64,000 nt of DNA from Winogradskyella sp. PG-2 (GTDB taxonomy: Bacteria; Bacteroidota; Bacteroidia; Flavobacteriales; Flavobacteriaceae), in assembly GCF_000828715.1 (NCBI RefSeq), contig NZ_AP014583.1, positions 480,501 through 544,500 on the forward strand, given 5' to 3'. Every line of letters starts with the position of its first letter. The stretch's first letter is position 1. The notes under the pieces were generated by a model, which was given only the letters and a program-made list of their open reading frames with translations, ran no database searches and was not told the origin of the DNA. Position numbers and translations under genes: made by a program. Positions 39,205-48,375 of the stretch are shown here, one piece after another.

Positions 39205-40293
39205 ATGCAACAAACACCTTCTTTTGACACTTTGACATCGGTATTTCTATTTGCTGTCGCAATGGGATTTTTTTTGTTTGGCATTTTAATGGTTAATAAG
39301 AATAAACGCAATTATCCTATTGCATTTTTAGTATTGTCATTTTCTGCTATTCTATTTTCATATGTATTATATTGGACAAAGTACAATACCATAATCTCTT
39401 ATTTTAATTCATTTCAATTTATCGGCTATTATTCTACAGGGCCACTTCTGTATTTATACATCCATAAACTATATAATATAAAAATGAAATATTTTGCTCT
39501 TCATTTTATACTTACAGTGCTATGGGTTTTTCTAACTTTAGTTATTTGGTGTCGCTACATTTTTGATTACCAGTTTGGATTTAGTCCAATATTTACATTC
39601 TTTGCCAATTACATTTTAATTATAAGCCATTTAATGATTTACTTTTTTTTGATTTTAAGGCTCATCAAAAAAAATAATAAAACCGAAACAGAGTTTGAAA
39701 AAATTCGCTATTAATGGATAAAAGTTTTACTTACGCTTTACTCAATTTTCTTGGCTTCTTATATCTCATACTATGTATTAGTAAATTTTTCATTTTTTAA
39801 TAAACAATGGGATTATATGATTTCAATCTCAATGACCATTGCTATTTATACTATAGGTTATTTTGTTTACAAAGAGCCAGAAATTTTTAATGGAGAATTT
39901 TTTGCTAATATATTTCTTCCAATAAAGTATAAAAACGAAACTTTTGAAGACCACCTAATTAATGAATTTTACAATAATTTGGTTAATTATATTGAGAATG
40001 AAAAACCATTCACTAATAATGAACTCAGACTAGCAAACCTTGCAGATAAAGTTGGTTATTCTGCGCACTTATTATCTAAAGTTATTAATAAAAAATCTGG
40101 TAAAAACTTCAATAATTTTATAAATGACTATCGTCTAATAGAAGCTGAAAAATTATTAATAGCTGATAAGAACCACAGTATTAAAACCATTTACTTTAAT
40201 GTTGGTTTTAACAACAAAGTCACCTTTTATAAGTCCTTTAAAGAAAAACACAACTGTACACCTTCAGAATTTAAAAAAAGTAAACATTTATAA
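39205..40293 (+). pseudogene. Membrane-anchored AraC-family regulator interrupted by TAA
   Basis: Two same-frame pieces. 39205-39714 encodes an N-terminal membrane region with about five or six TM segments. The second piece (continuing to 40293) encodes a final TM segment and an AraC-type helix-turn-helix at the C-terminus (LADKVGYSAHLLSKVINKKS, FYKSFKEKHNCTPSEFKKS). The only interruption is TAA at 39712-39714; translation continues WIKVLLTLYSIFLASYISYY without shift. Bacteroidota have many such 7TM-like AraC regulators of about 360 residues, the joined size. One base change (for instance CAA to TAA) explains it. Confidence 0.85.
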
Positions 40294-40353
40294 TTACAAA
40301 CTTATTAATTCATATTTTCATGTTACTTAGAGTAGATTTTAAAACTCATCATC

Positions 40354-41230
40354 ATGAAAAAAACGTTAACAGTAATCTTAATATTATTTTTAGTTCTAGG
40401 CTCGTTTGCTCAAAACAGTAATCCTTATCAACCAGACTTTAGAAATAAAAAATATAAGAAGGTTATAGAGACGGCTAAAAAACAGCTAAAAACTAATCCA
40501 AAAAGACTCAATGGCTAATTACTATATGGGTTATAGTTATGCCAATTTAAATCAGCATAAAAAAGCTATTAAGAATTTTAAAACTGCAAAAATCAATGGC
40601 TTAAAAGGGCCTTTTGTAGTATTAAGACTAGCACAAAGCTATACTGCAGATAAACAAACAGAAAAAGCTTTCTCACAACTAAAGATATTAGATAGTTTAA
40701 ACGTAGGGTTTTATAATCAACTAGACCAACCTGCTTTCGACCCGTTAAAAGATGATTCTCGGTTTAAAAAAATTAAAAACAATATGTACAAACGTGCTAA
40801 CCCTTGCAAGTTTGATAATAATTATAGAAAATTTGATTTTTGGTTAGGTGAATGGGATGTCTATTCTCAAAATCAAAAAATTGCAGAAAGTAGTATCACA
40901 ATAACCAATGGAGATTGTGGCATCTTAGAAAACTGGAGACCAAATGGGAGTAATGGAGGTAACTCAATTAGTTATTATGATTCCTCTAACAAAAAATGGA
41001 AACAAAATTGGGTTGCCGGTGGAGGTGTAAGCCATTATGAAGAACCAAAACAATATAGTACTGGAGACATGCAATTGATTGCTAAAGGCAACGGTCCTTG
41101 GTATCGAATGGTTTATACTTTTAATGAAACTGAAGATACTGTTAGGCAAACACAAGAAGTCAGTAATGACAAAGGAAAAACATGGACTTTAGCTTTTGAT
41201 GGCTTATATAAAAGAAAACAAAAAGATTAA
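40354..41230 (+). pseudogene. Secreted TPR / DUF1579-like protein, frameshifted
   Basis: The natural start is the ATG at 40354 (signal peptide MKKTLTVILILFLVLGSFAQ). After NPK the frame ends at a TAA. Removing one A from the five-A run at 40500-40504 restores NPKDSMANYYMGYSYANLNQ and opens the rest to 41230. The joined product has about 291 residues: two or three TPR-like helices (KKAIKNFKTAK), then a DUF1579-like domain beginning KFDFWLGEWDVY. The 239-residue downstream frame alone lacks a signal. The lesion is a +1 homopolymer change. Confidence 0.82.
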
Positions 41231-41315
41231 TTTTATTGTAGTTGATAATGGTTATATCGATTTTTTTATAGCTTACTAAAACCTAGTGTTTTGGTAAGTT
41301 TTTTTATTTTATCTT
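41219..41315 (+). repeat. Duplicated 3' untranslated element with terminator, copy 2
   Basis: Matches 38971-39067: identical over 37 nt, then about three-quarters similar. It begins inside the last codons of the TPR gene and ends in a hairpin (CTTACTAAAAC / GTTTTGGTAAG, about 41272-41300, one G-T pair) followed by TTTTTT, a good terminator. Confidence 0.8.
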
Positions 41316-41339
41316 TAAACTCTAAATGAACCAAATATT

Positions 41340-41762
41340 ATGACCAATTTATCGCCCTTTCATTTAGCTATTCCTGTAGACAATTTATCTAAATGCAGAA
41401 ATTTCTATACTAACACTTTAAACCTAGATGAAGGTAGAAGTAGTGACCATTGGGTAGATTATGATTTTTTCGGTCATCAATTAGTTATTCATTATAAATC
41501 TAAAACAAAGGAAGATTCACACACTAATGCTGTAGATGGGAAAGCTGTTCCTGTACCTCATTTTGGAGTTGTGCTCGACTGGGATGTATTTCATCAATTT
41601 GCTGAGGAATTAAAATCTAAAGACATTCAATTTATTATTGAACCCTATATTAGATTTGAAGGACAATTGGGAGAACAAGCAACGATGTTTTTTAATGATC
41701 CATCTGGTAATGCATTAGAATTTAAGGCTTTTAAAGATAAGGGTCAGTTATTTGCTAAATAA
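41340..41762 (+). CDS. VOC-family (glyoxalase-fold) protein
   Basis: 140 residues with the vicinal-oxygen-chelate fold: [20 protein letters not shown] at the N-terminus, a central [10 protein letters not shown], then [20 protein letters not shown] and the C-terminal [15 protein letters not shown]. The likely metal ligands are His9 (FHLAIP), His60-region (LVIHY) or His81 (PHFGV), and the Glu in NALEFK. No substrate is evident; dioxygenases, glyoxalases and resistance proteins all share this fold. Its 3' end overlaps the convergent YwaF-like fragment by 15 nt. Confidence 0.85.
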   Translation: MTNLSPFHLAIPVDNLSKCRNFYTNTLNLDEGRSSDHWVDYDFFGHQLVIHYKSKTKEDSHTNAVDGKAVPVPHFGVVLDWDVFHQFAEELKSKDIQFIIEPYIRFEGQLGEQATMFFNDPSGNALEFKAFKDKGQLFAK

Positions 41763-42056
41763 TTTTCGTCTTTTTTCTGAAAGATAGAATGATAAATAAA
41801 TAATTAGAAATAATGGAATTATTATTAATTGCACTACTAATATATAGTAAGGCCATTCACCAAAATAATCTAAAACTGATGCTGATTTAGGCTTTTTTCT
41901 TAAATAAAAATAATTGGCATCTAAAAGATAATTTAGCCCTATCATAAGCACCACATATAACTGAAGTGCTAAAAAAGATTTAAAGACACTTTTTAAAACG
42001 GGTTTCATTTTAAAAACAAAAATGAAGTAAAAGATGCTGAAAACTACCAATCGCAA
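41748..42056 (-). pseudogene. C-terminal fragment of a YwaF-like (TIGR02206) membrane protein
   Basis: At most 102 residues, with two TM segments (LALQLYVVLMIGLNYLL and YYILVVQLIIIPLFLIIYL). The segment NYFYLRKKPKSASVLDYFGE and the following WPYYIL matches the C-terminal end of YwaF/TMEM164-like six-TM proteins, normally about 230 residues. The frame upstream is cut by the folD stop codon at 42102, and only a TTG (42056) or an internal ATG (42008) could start it. It therefore looks like the last third of a truncated gene left behind folD. A functional small protein is possible but less likely. Confidence 0.5.
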
Positions 42057-42101
42057 CAGAATTTTGAGCGATATTAAGTAGTTGCATAACCAAAATATAG
42101 A

Positions 42102-42986
42102 TTATCTATTATGCTTTCTATGTTGCTCTCTTGCCAAAAGCGTATTCTTTAATAACATAGCAATTGTCATAGGTCCTACTCCACCAGGCACTGGTGTAAT
42201 AAAGCTTGCTTTCTTACTTACGTTTTCAAAATCTACATCACCAGTAATATAATAGCCCTTCTCTGAGTCATTTGGTACACGAGTAATACCAACATCGATA
42301 ATAACAACCTCATCTTTAACCATTTCTACTTTTAAAAATTTCGGAATTCCTAATGCAGAAATTATAATATCTGCTTGAGAGGTAATTTGAGTAATATTCT
42401 TGGTATGACTATGAGTTAACGTCACCGTTGAATTTCCAGGAAATCCTTTACGACCCATTAAAATACTCATTGGACGACCAACAATATGCGATCTACCAAT
42501 AACAACTGTATGTTTCCCTTTTGTTTCAACTCCATAACGATCTAAAAGCTCTAAAATCCCAAAAGGAGTAGCAGGAATAAATGTTGACATATCTAATGCC
42601 ATTTTCCCAAAATTCATGGGATGAAAACCATCAACATCTTTATCTGGATTCACAGCCATTAATACTTTCTGCGTATTAATCTGTGGTGGAAGTGGTAACT
42701 GAATAATAAAACCATCTATATCGTCATTATTATTCAATTCTTCAATTTTATCTAATAGTTCTATTTCACTAGTAGTATTAGATAACCGAACCATAGTAGA
42801 TTCAAATCCTATACGCTCACAGGCTCTAACTTTACTTCCAACATAGGTTAAACTAGCACCATCATTACCAACAATAACTGCAGCTAAATGGGGTACTTTC
42901 TCACCATTAGCTTTCATTAGTTTAACTTCTTCAGCAATTTCATTTTTAATGTCATTACTTACTTTTTTTCCGTCTAAAATTGTCAT
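42102..42986 (-). CDS. folD: Methylenetetrahydrofolate dehydrogenase/cyclohydrolase
   Basis: 294 residues, the bifunctional FolD converting 5,10-methylene-THF to 10-formyl-THF in the cytoplasm. The signatures are present: catalytic-Lys region YVGSKVRACERIGF, the family motif QLPLPPQIN, the PDKDVDGFHPMN segment, nucleotide-binding VVIGRSHIVGRPMSILM and the C-terminal PGGVGPMTIAMLL. It starts 31 nt after ffh on the same strand and is probably co-transcribed with it, a pairing seen in other Flavobacteriaceae. Confidence 0.97.
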   Translation of the reverse strand: MTILDGKKVSNDIKNEIAEEVKLMKANGEKVPHLAAVIVGNDGASLTYVGSKVRACERIGFESTMVRLSNTTSEIELLDKIEELNNNDDIDGFIIQLPLPPQINTQKVLMAVNPDKDVDGFHPMNFGKMALDMSTFIPATPFGILELLDRYGVETKGKHTVVIGRSHIVGRPMSILMGRKGFPGNSTVTLTHSHTKNITQITSQADIIISALGIPKFLKVEMVKDEVVIIDVGITRVPNDSEKGYYITGDVDFENVSKKASFITPVPGGVGPMTIAMLLKNTLLAREQHRKHNR

Positions 42987-43017
42987 CTATTGGTAGTATT
43001 TATTAAATCTTATGTGT

Positions 43018-44349
43018 CTATCTTGGCATATTTTTCATGGCCTGCATCATACGTTTTCCGCCTCCACCTTGCATCATTTTCATCATTTTACTCATTTGTG
43101 TAAACTGTTTCAATAATTGATTTACTTCTTGTACTGATGTACCAGAGCCTTTACCTATTCGCTTTTTACGACTAGAATTAATAATTGAAGGATTAGAACG
43201 CTCAGCTGGAGTCATAGAATGTATTATGGCTTCAATACCTTTAAAAGCATCATCGTCTATATCAACACCTTTCATCATTTTTCCTGCGCCTGGTATCATA
43301 CCAATTAAATCTTTCATGTTACCCATCTTCTTGATTTGCTGAATCTGTTTCAGAAAATCATCGAATCCAAATTGATTTTTAGCAATCTTCTTTTGTAGTT
43401 TCCTTGCTTCTTCTTCATCAAACTGCTCTTGCGCACGTTCAACAAGAGATACAACGTCACCCATTCCTAAAATACGATCTGCCATACGTGATGGATAGAA
43501 CACATCAATAGCCTCCATCTTTTCACCAGTTCCAATAAACTTAATAGGTTTATTAACTATCGACTTAATAGAAATAGCAGCACCACCTCTAGTATCACCA
43601 TCTAATTTGGTTAGAATTACACCATCAAAATTTAATATATCATTAAAAGCTTTAGCTGTATTGACTGCATCTTGTCCTGTCATAGAGTCTACAACAAACA
43701 ATGTCTCTTGTGGTTGAATAGCTTTATGAATGTTTGATATTTCAGTCATCATGGCTTCATCTACAGCTAAACGACCAGCAGTATCAATAATGACTACATT
43801 ATGACCATTAGCTTTAGCATGAGCAATACCAGCTTGTGAAATTGCAACAGGATCATTATTTCCTCTGTCACTAAAAACCTCAACACCGATTTGGTCACCA
43901 ACAACATGTAACTGATCAATCGCAGCCGGACGATATACATCACAAGCAACTAATAAAGGTTTCTTTGTTTTCTTATTTTTAAGATAATTAGCCAATTTAC
44001 CTGAAAAGGTGGTCTTACCAGAACCTTGTAAACCAGACATTAAAATAATACTTGGAGTTGAAGCGAGGTTAAGACCTTCTGCATCACCACCCATAAGTTC
44101 GGTCAACTCATCTTTAACGATTTTAACCATTAATTGACCTGGTTGTAGTGTCGTTAATACATTTTGACCTAAAGCTTTTTCTTTAACTCTATTAGTAAAT
44201 TCTTTTGCAATTTTAAAGTTAACATCGGCATCTAAAAGCGCACGTCTTACTTCTTTTAATGTCTCTGCCACATTTACTTCCGTAATGCTCCCATGACCTT
44301 TTAAAACATGTAACGCTTTATCTAACTTATCACTTAAATTATTGAACAT
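43018..44349 (-). CDS. ffh: Signal recognition particle GTPase
   Basis: 443 residues. N domain; G domain with P-loop GLQGSGKTT at residues 106-114, DTAGRLAVD, TKLDGDTRGGAA and GTGEKMEA; then the Met-rich M domain (KKIAKNQFGFDDFLKQIQQI, SGTSVQEVNQLLKQF, MMKMMQGGGGKRMMQAM). It binds signal sequences and 4.5S RNA and docks with FtsY. It is the first gene of an operon with folD and has a -7 box at 44373-44380. No 4.5S RNA gene was recognised in the window. Confidence 0.98.
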   Translation of the reverse strand: MFNNLSDKLDKALHVLKGHGSITEVNVAETLKEVRRALLDADVNFKIAKEFTNRVKEKALGQNVLTTLQPGQLMVKIVKDELTELMGGDAEGLNLASTPSIILMSGLQGSGKTTFSGKLANYLKNKKTKKPLLVACDVYRPAAIDQLHVVGDQIGVEVFSDRGNNDPVAISQAGIAHAKANGHNVVIIDTAGRLAVDEAMMTEISNIHKAIQPQETLFVVDSMTGQDAVNTAKAFNDILNFDGVILTKLDGDTRGGAAISIKSIVNKPIKFIGTGEKMEAIDVFYPSRMADRILGMGDVVSLVERAQEQFDEEEARKLQKKIAKNQFGFDDFLKQIQQIKKMGNMKDLIGMIPGAGKMMKGVDIDDDAFKGIEAIIHSMTPAERSNPSIINSSRKKRIGKGSGTSVQEVNQLLKQFTQMSKMMKMMQGGGGKRMMQAMKNMPR

Positions 44350-44372
44350 AATCTCATCTCTTTTAGAAGTTG

Positions 44373-44380
44373 CAAATTTA
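44373..44380 (-). promoter_or_regulatory. ffh promoter -7 box
   Basis: The minus strand reads TAAATTTG, an exact -7 match 23 nt upstream of the ATG at 44349. A perfect 16-bp palindrome (GATATTTATAAATATC, 44407-44422) lies 27 bp further upstream and could be an operator or simply AT-rich. Confidence 0.55.
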
Positions 44381-44452
44381 TGAAATTACAAGAGATAAAC
44401 GAATTGGATATTTATAAATATCTGGCCTATTATATTTGAATATAATAAAAAG

Positions 44453-44484
44453 AAAAGAGTCGCATTACGGTAAGCGACTCTTTT
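44453..44484 (-). terminator. Terminator of the acidic lipoprotein gene
   Basis: A perfect 11-bp stem AAAAGAGTCGC / GCGACTCTTTT with a 10-nt loop, followed on the minus strand by TTTTCTTTTTATT. It separates the lipoprotein gene from ffh. Confidence 0.85.
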
Positions 44485-44531
44485 CATCAACTAAACTTAC
44501 TAAAATTACTAACTTTCAGCGGGTTTTCTTC

Positions 44532-46808
44532 TTATTCACAATTTCTTTCTAATACTAAAATATCATCTCCTCTATGAAGTTCTAAGCGATCTGTTTCACA
44601 TTCAACCACTAACCATTCTCCGGTTATTGCTTGAATATTTGGTCCAGCAACATTTGAAAATGATACTACAACACCAACACTAGATTGAGATGTTGACCAA
44701 GTGGCATCTATTGTTTGAGAATCAGTATATATTACTACGATTTGGCTATTAGCTTCGAAATGAAAATTCCACTCCATTAGATTGTCACTTCCATTGTAGT
44801 TTACAGCATTCCAGATACATTCTAACAAGAAGGCATCTACATCCTCTTCAGAACACTCTGCTTGACTACAATCTTCTAACAATAATAGAATGGGAAATAC
44901 TTGGAATTGATTATCTATTTCAACTTTTACATAAATGGTCTGCTCAATAGCAATGTTTGTATATGCTTCTGGATTTGCAATAGGATTTGCACCATCCTCA
45001 GCATCTGCTAGAGTTTCGTGATACGTTACAACATTAGCACTAGGTGTACAATTTGCAAATGCAATGGTTAAATTAAATATTTCAAATCCATCATTTCCTT
45101 CATCACACAATTCAATGACGGCATCAAAGCTTTCAAAACACTCAAACATATTACATTCAAAGGCATTAAGGTAAATACTAAATACTTCGAAATTTCCACT
45201 CTCTGCTTCTATTCTTAGATAGACTTGCCCACTTGTAGATACGTAAGATTCTGTATTTGATATCGCACCAACATTTGCTTCTGCATCTGGTAAAGAGATA
45301 TGAAACGATGGTATATAACTCTCTATACAATCGGTTAAACCTATTGTATTTGCACTTATATTAAACTCGGCTTCTTCTGCATCATTAGCACATTCTACCA
45401 ATTCATAATCACTAAAACAATTAAACACATCTTCATCATTTTGGCAATATTGTTCTAAAACAATTACTGTATTCTCTTTAACTATCGTTATATAATCATC
45501 ATTACACTCTACAATTAACCAATCTCCTTCAAGGTCTTCTTGAAAAGCCGTTAATTCAGATATTGTAAGAATGATTCCTTCATTATTAGCGGTTAAGCTC
45601 CAGTAACCACCTATTGCTGATACTGCCAATCCTTCAGGAAGTAATAATTCTCCATTGGCATTAAAAACCATTTGGTAATTATCATAAGCATCCATCTCAT
45701 TAGAGAAATCCCAAGGACACTCTTGTAAAATACTACTAATATCTGTAATTGAACAATCTAAATCATCTTCACAATCTTGTTCAAAAAACAATCCTGTCCC
45801 TTCTACTGTAAGATGCTCAAACTTTAATTCATTATCATCACATTCTATGACTAACCAATTTCCATATTGTTGCTCATAATAATAAAATGAAGCAATATTA
45901 AGTTCTAGCCCATTATCTGTTTCAGAAAGCTCCCAAGTTGTTGTATTCGGCTGATCAGTAATTCCGTCTATAACTAAAATCCCATCATCACTAAAAGTGA
46001 AAATATATGGTCCATCCAAATCGTCTAGGTTATCATTTATATATAAAAATACTTCCCAAGGGCATTCTACAAGATTCAATGTGATTTCTTCTTCTTCACA
46101 ACCCTCCTCTTCATCATCATCGCAATCATCTTCTGCAGATGCTATTGCTTCAGCTAATGCTTCGTTAGAATCCACTTCAAGAGTTTCCCCATCTGCAAAT
46201 TCTAGTATTACTGGATAATTTAAACTTACTATCAATACATTTTCGTCTTCTTCTAAATCTTCGAAAAACTCATAAAGTGCTTCGTCATTTTCAATAATTA
46301 TAGTATCTATTAGGTTAAATTCTGAATTAAATACTGAAAAATAAATAGGATATACAAAGTCAACACATTCAATAAAATCATCTTCTTCTTCACATGTATT
46401 AATGTAGCTAGCAAGTTGATCTTCATTTTCAATTACTAACTCTGTATAATCACTAAATATTAAAGTAATTGGGAAAACAAAATCTAAAAAATCATCGTCA
46501 TCGTTTAAATCGTTAAACAAATCTTCTAATTGCTCTAAATCATCTTCGGTCTCTATGACTATTGTAATATCACTTATAACAATTGTTACTGGTAATTCAA
46601 CTGAAAAGCAACTAGACCCATCTAATATATTATCTGCAGCTCCATAATTTGCTGTTGTATTACTAATTAACATTCCTAAAGTAGAATTAGGATCAATAGT
46701 TTCTTGTAGATCTGGATTATTGATTTCCGTAGCTTCATCTTGACAGGCTGTAAAGCTTAAAAGGGCAAAAAGGAAGAAAACTAGTAGGTAATTATTTTTC
46801 GTTTTCAT
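44532..46808 (-). CDS. Large acidic multidomain lipoprotein
   Basis: 758 residues, lipobox LLSFTACQDE. Three repeat types are visible. Residues about 65-245 have four about 55-residue units built on FPITLIFSDYTELVIENEDQ-like sequence with Asp/Glu runs and Cys. Three lipocalin-like units of about 105 residues start ECPWEVF, ECPWDFS and ECIWNAV and end in IECDDN/VECETD (about 253-355, 358-460, 655-758). Two units of about 95 residues lie between them (FNCFSDYELVEC, FECFESFDAVIELC). Many Asp/Glu residues suggest calcium or metal binding at the surface. It is divergent from the ECF sigma operon and may be its target. Confidence 0.78.
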   Translation of the reverse strand: MKTKNNYLLVFFLFALLSFTACQDEATEINNPDLQETIDPNSTLGMLISNTTANYGAADNILDGSSCFSVELPVTIVISDITIVIETEDDLEQLEDLFNDLNDDDDFLDFVFPITLIFSDYTELVIENEDQLASYINTCEEEDDFIECVDFVYPIYFSVFNSEFNLIDTIIIENDEALYEFFEDLEEDENVLIVSLNYPVILEFADGETLEVDSNEALAEAIASAEDDCDDDEEEGCEEEEITLNLVECPWEVFLYINDNLDDLDGPYIFTFSDDGILVIDGITDQPNTTTWELSETDNGLELNIASFYYYEQQYGNWLVIECDDNELKFEHLTVEGTGLFFEQDCEDDLDCSITDISSILQECPWDFSNEMDAYDNYQMVFNANGELLLPEGLAVSAIGGYWSLTANNEGIILTISELTAFQEDLEGDWLIVECNDDYITIVKENTVIVLEQYCQNDEDVFNCFSDYELVECANDAEEAEFNISANTIGLTDCIESYIPSFHISLPDAEANVGAISNTESYVSTSGQVYLRIEAESGNFEVFSIYLNAFECNMFECFESFDAVIELCDEGNDGFEIFNLTIAFANCTPSANVVTYHETLADAEDGANPIANPEAYTNIAIEQTIYVKVEIDNQFQVFPILLLLEDCSQAECSEEDVDAFLLECIWNAVNYNGSDNLMEWNFHFEANSQIVVIYTDSQTIDATWSTSQSSVGVVVSFSNVAGPNIQAITGEWLVVECETDRLELHRGDDILVLERNCE

Positions 46809-46912
46809 GATTCTGTTGATTCAATTGATTTATTATAAAACAGCCTTCCCTTTTAATTTCCTACCTAATTCTTAAAAAAATTATTTATAATTTGTAGCGC
46901 TTATAAAAAGCC

Positions 46913-47428
46913 ATGAGTAAAAACTTGCAAGAAAATATTTGTGAATCAAAATTATTTGAGCGCTTGTATAAAAAACATGCGAAAAATCTTCATGACTTTC
47001 TGTATTATAAGTTTGGCGAACATTTAAACCCTCAAGACAAAGTCCAAGAAGCCTTTATTAAACTTTGGCAAAATTGTGGTAAAATTGCACCTTCAAAAGC
47101 AAAAAGTTATCTATTTACCACAGCAAATAACTTAATGCTAAATGCAGTAGCACATCAAAAAGTTGTTTTAAAATATCATAAACAACCACAAAAGCATGCT
47201 ACAAATGAATCACCCGAATTTGTGTTGCAAGAAAAAGAATATTACGAAAAACTTCAAAATGCAATTGCAAATTTAACTGAAGCACAACGTGTTGCCTTTT
47301 TGCTAAATAGAGTTGAAGGAAAACGATTTAAAGAGATAGCTGAGTTATTAAATATTTCTACCAAAGCCGTAGAAAAACGTATTTACGGAGCTTTAAAAAA
47401 ATTACGACAAGAGATTAATGAACTATAA
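46913..47428 (+). CDS. ECF RNA polymerase sigma factor
   Basis: 171 residues. Sigma region 2 at about 15-80 (DFLYYKFGEHLNPQDKVQEA, FIKLWQNCGKIAPSKAKSYL) and region 4 at about 115-168 (LTEAQRVAFLLNRVEGKRFK, EIAELLNISTKAVEKRIYGA), as in the Bacteroidota FecI-like group. It should be held by the FecR-type anti-sigma protein encoded 59 nt downstream and released when the TonB receptor, third gene, binds ligand. Likely targets are this operon and the divergent acidic lipoprotein gene across the 104-bp gap; that is inference. Confidence 0.93.
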   Translation: MSKNLQENICESKLFERLYKKHAKNLHDFLYYKFGEHLNPQDKVQEAFIKLWQNCGKIAPSKAKSYLFTTANNLMLNAVAHQKVVLKYHKQPQKHATNESPEFVLQEKEYYEKLQNAIANLTEAQRVAFLLNRVEGKRFKEIAELLNISTKAVEKRIYGALKKLRQEINEL

Positions 47429-47487
47429 CATATATAGAAAAGGTAGGAGAAATTACAATAGAGCTGTTATATAGATGAAGTTATATT

Positions 47488-48375
47488 ATGAATAGAGAGG
47501 AACTTATAAAAAAATGGTTAGATCATAACCTAAATACTGAAGAGCAAAAAGCTTTTGAACAATTAGAAGATTATAAAGAATTAATCTTAATGGATACCGC
47601 TTTTAAAGATTTTAAAGCTCCAGACTTTTCTATTGAGGGTAATTTTACAACCTTAAAACCTCAACTTAAAAATAAATCAACGCAATGGTTAAAGCCTTTA
47701 ATGAGAATAGCAGTAGTATTAGCTTTAGGTTTTAGCATTTACTACTATACAACAACTTTAAATACAGAGTTTAACACCAACATTGCACATCAAACAACCA
47801 TTACTCTACCAGATGCATCAACGATTGATCTCAATTCTAATTCGTTTTTAACATTCAATAAAAATAAATGGAGCTCTAGCAGAGAAGTAAAATTAAATGG
47901 AGAAGCTTTTTTTAAAGTTGCTAAAGGGCAAAAATTCGATGTGATTACTAAAGATGGAATTATAACTGTTTTAGGTACACAGTTTAATGTAAAGCAACGA
48001 AAATCTTACTTTGAAGTCAATTGCTATGAAGGCTTAGTGGCAGTTACTCATAATAATAAAACCGTAAAATTATACCCAGGATTTACATTCAGAATTATAG
48101 ATGGGAAACTACTTGCTCAAGAAAAAGAAAACGCTGCGCAACCAAGTTGGTTGCGTGGTGAAAGTAGCTTTAAGAGTGTACCTCTAAAATATGTCATTTC
48201 AGAATTTGAAAATCAATATAGTTTAAAAATAGATTCTGATAATATTGATACATCTCGTCTGTTCACCGGAAGTTTTACGCACAAAAATTTAGATTTAGCA
48301 TTGCAGTCTGTTACAATACCTTTAAATTTAAGCTACAGCAAATCAGAAAAATCTATCTTACTAAAGCGTGAATAA
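47488..48375 (+). CDS. FecR-family anti-sigma factor
   Basis: 295 residues: a short cytoplasmic N-terminus that binds sigma (WLDHNLNTEEQKAFEQLEDY), one TM segment at about 70-88 (LMRIAVVLALGFSIYYY), the periplasmic FecR domain (about 100-200; TTITLPDASTIDLNSNS, LNGEAFFKVAKGQKF, VLGTQFNVKQR) and a C-terminal DUF4974-like domain (SFKSVPLKYVISEFENQYSL). It transmits the receptor's signal across the inner membrane. Its stop overlaps the start of the receptor gene by 8 nt, giving tight translational coupling. Confidence 0.95.
   Translation: MNREELIKKWLDHNLNTEEQKAFEQLEDYKELILMDTAFKDFKAPDFSIEGNFTTLKPQLKNKSTQWLKPLMRIAVVLALGFSIYYYTTTLNTEFNTNIAHQTTITLPDASTIDLNSNSFLTFNKNKWSSSREVKLNGEAFFKVAKGQKFDVITKDGIITVLGTQFNVKQRKSYFEVNCYEGLVAVTHNNKTVKLYPGFTFRIIDGKLLAQEKENAAQPSWLRGESSFKSVPLKYVISEFENQYSLKIDSDNIDTSRLFTGSFTHKNLDLALQSVTIPLNLSYSKSEKSILLKRE

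Noticed and set aside
40498..40510. Programmed ribosomal frameshift in the TPR gene
   Set aside because: Restoring the frame needs a +1 skip, and no stimulator or conserved slippery arrangement is evident; a one-base A-run expansion is simpler.
45997..46218. Ser-rich 73-residue open frame opposite the acidic lipoprotein
   Set aside because: It is the antisense reading of Asp/Glu-rich codons, with no start context or family features.
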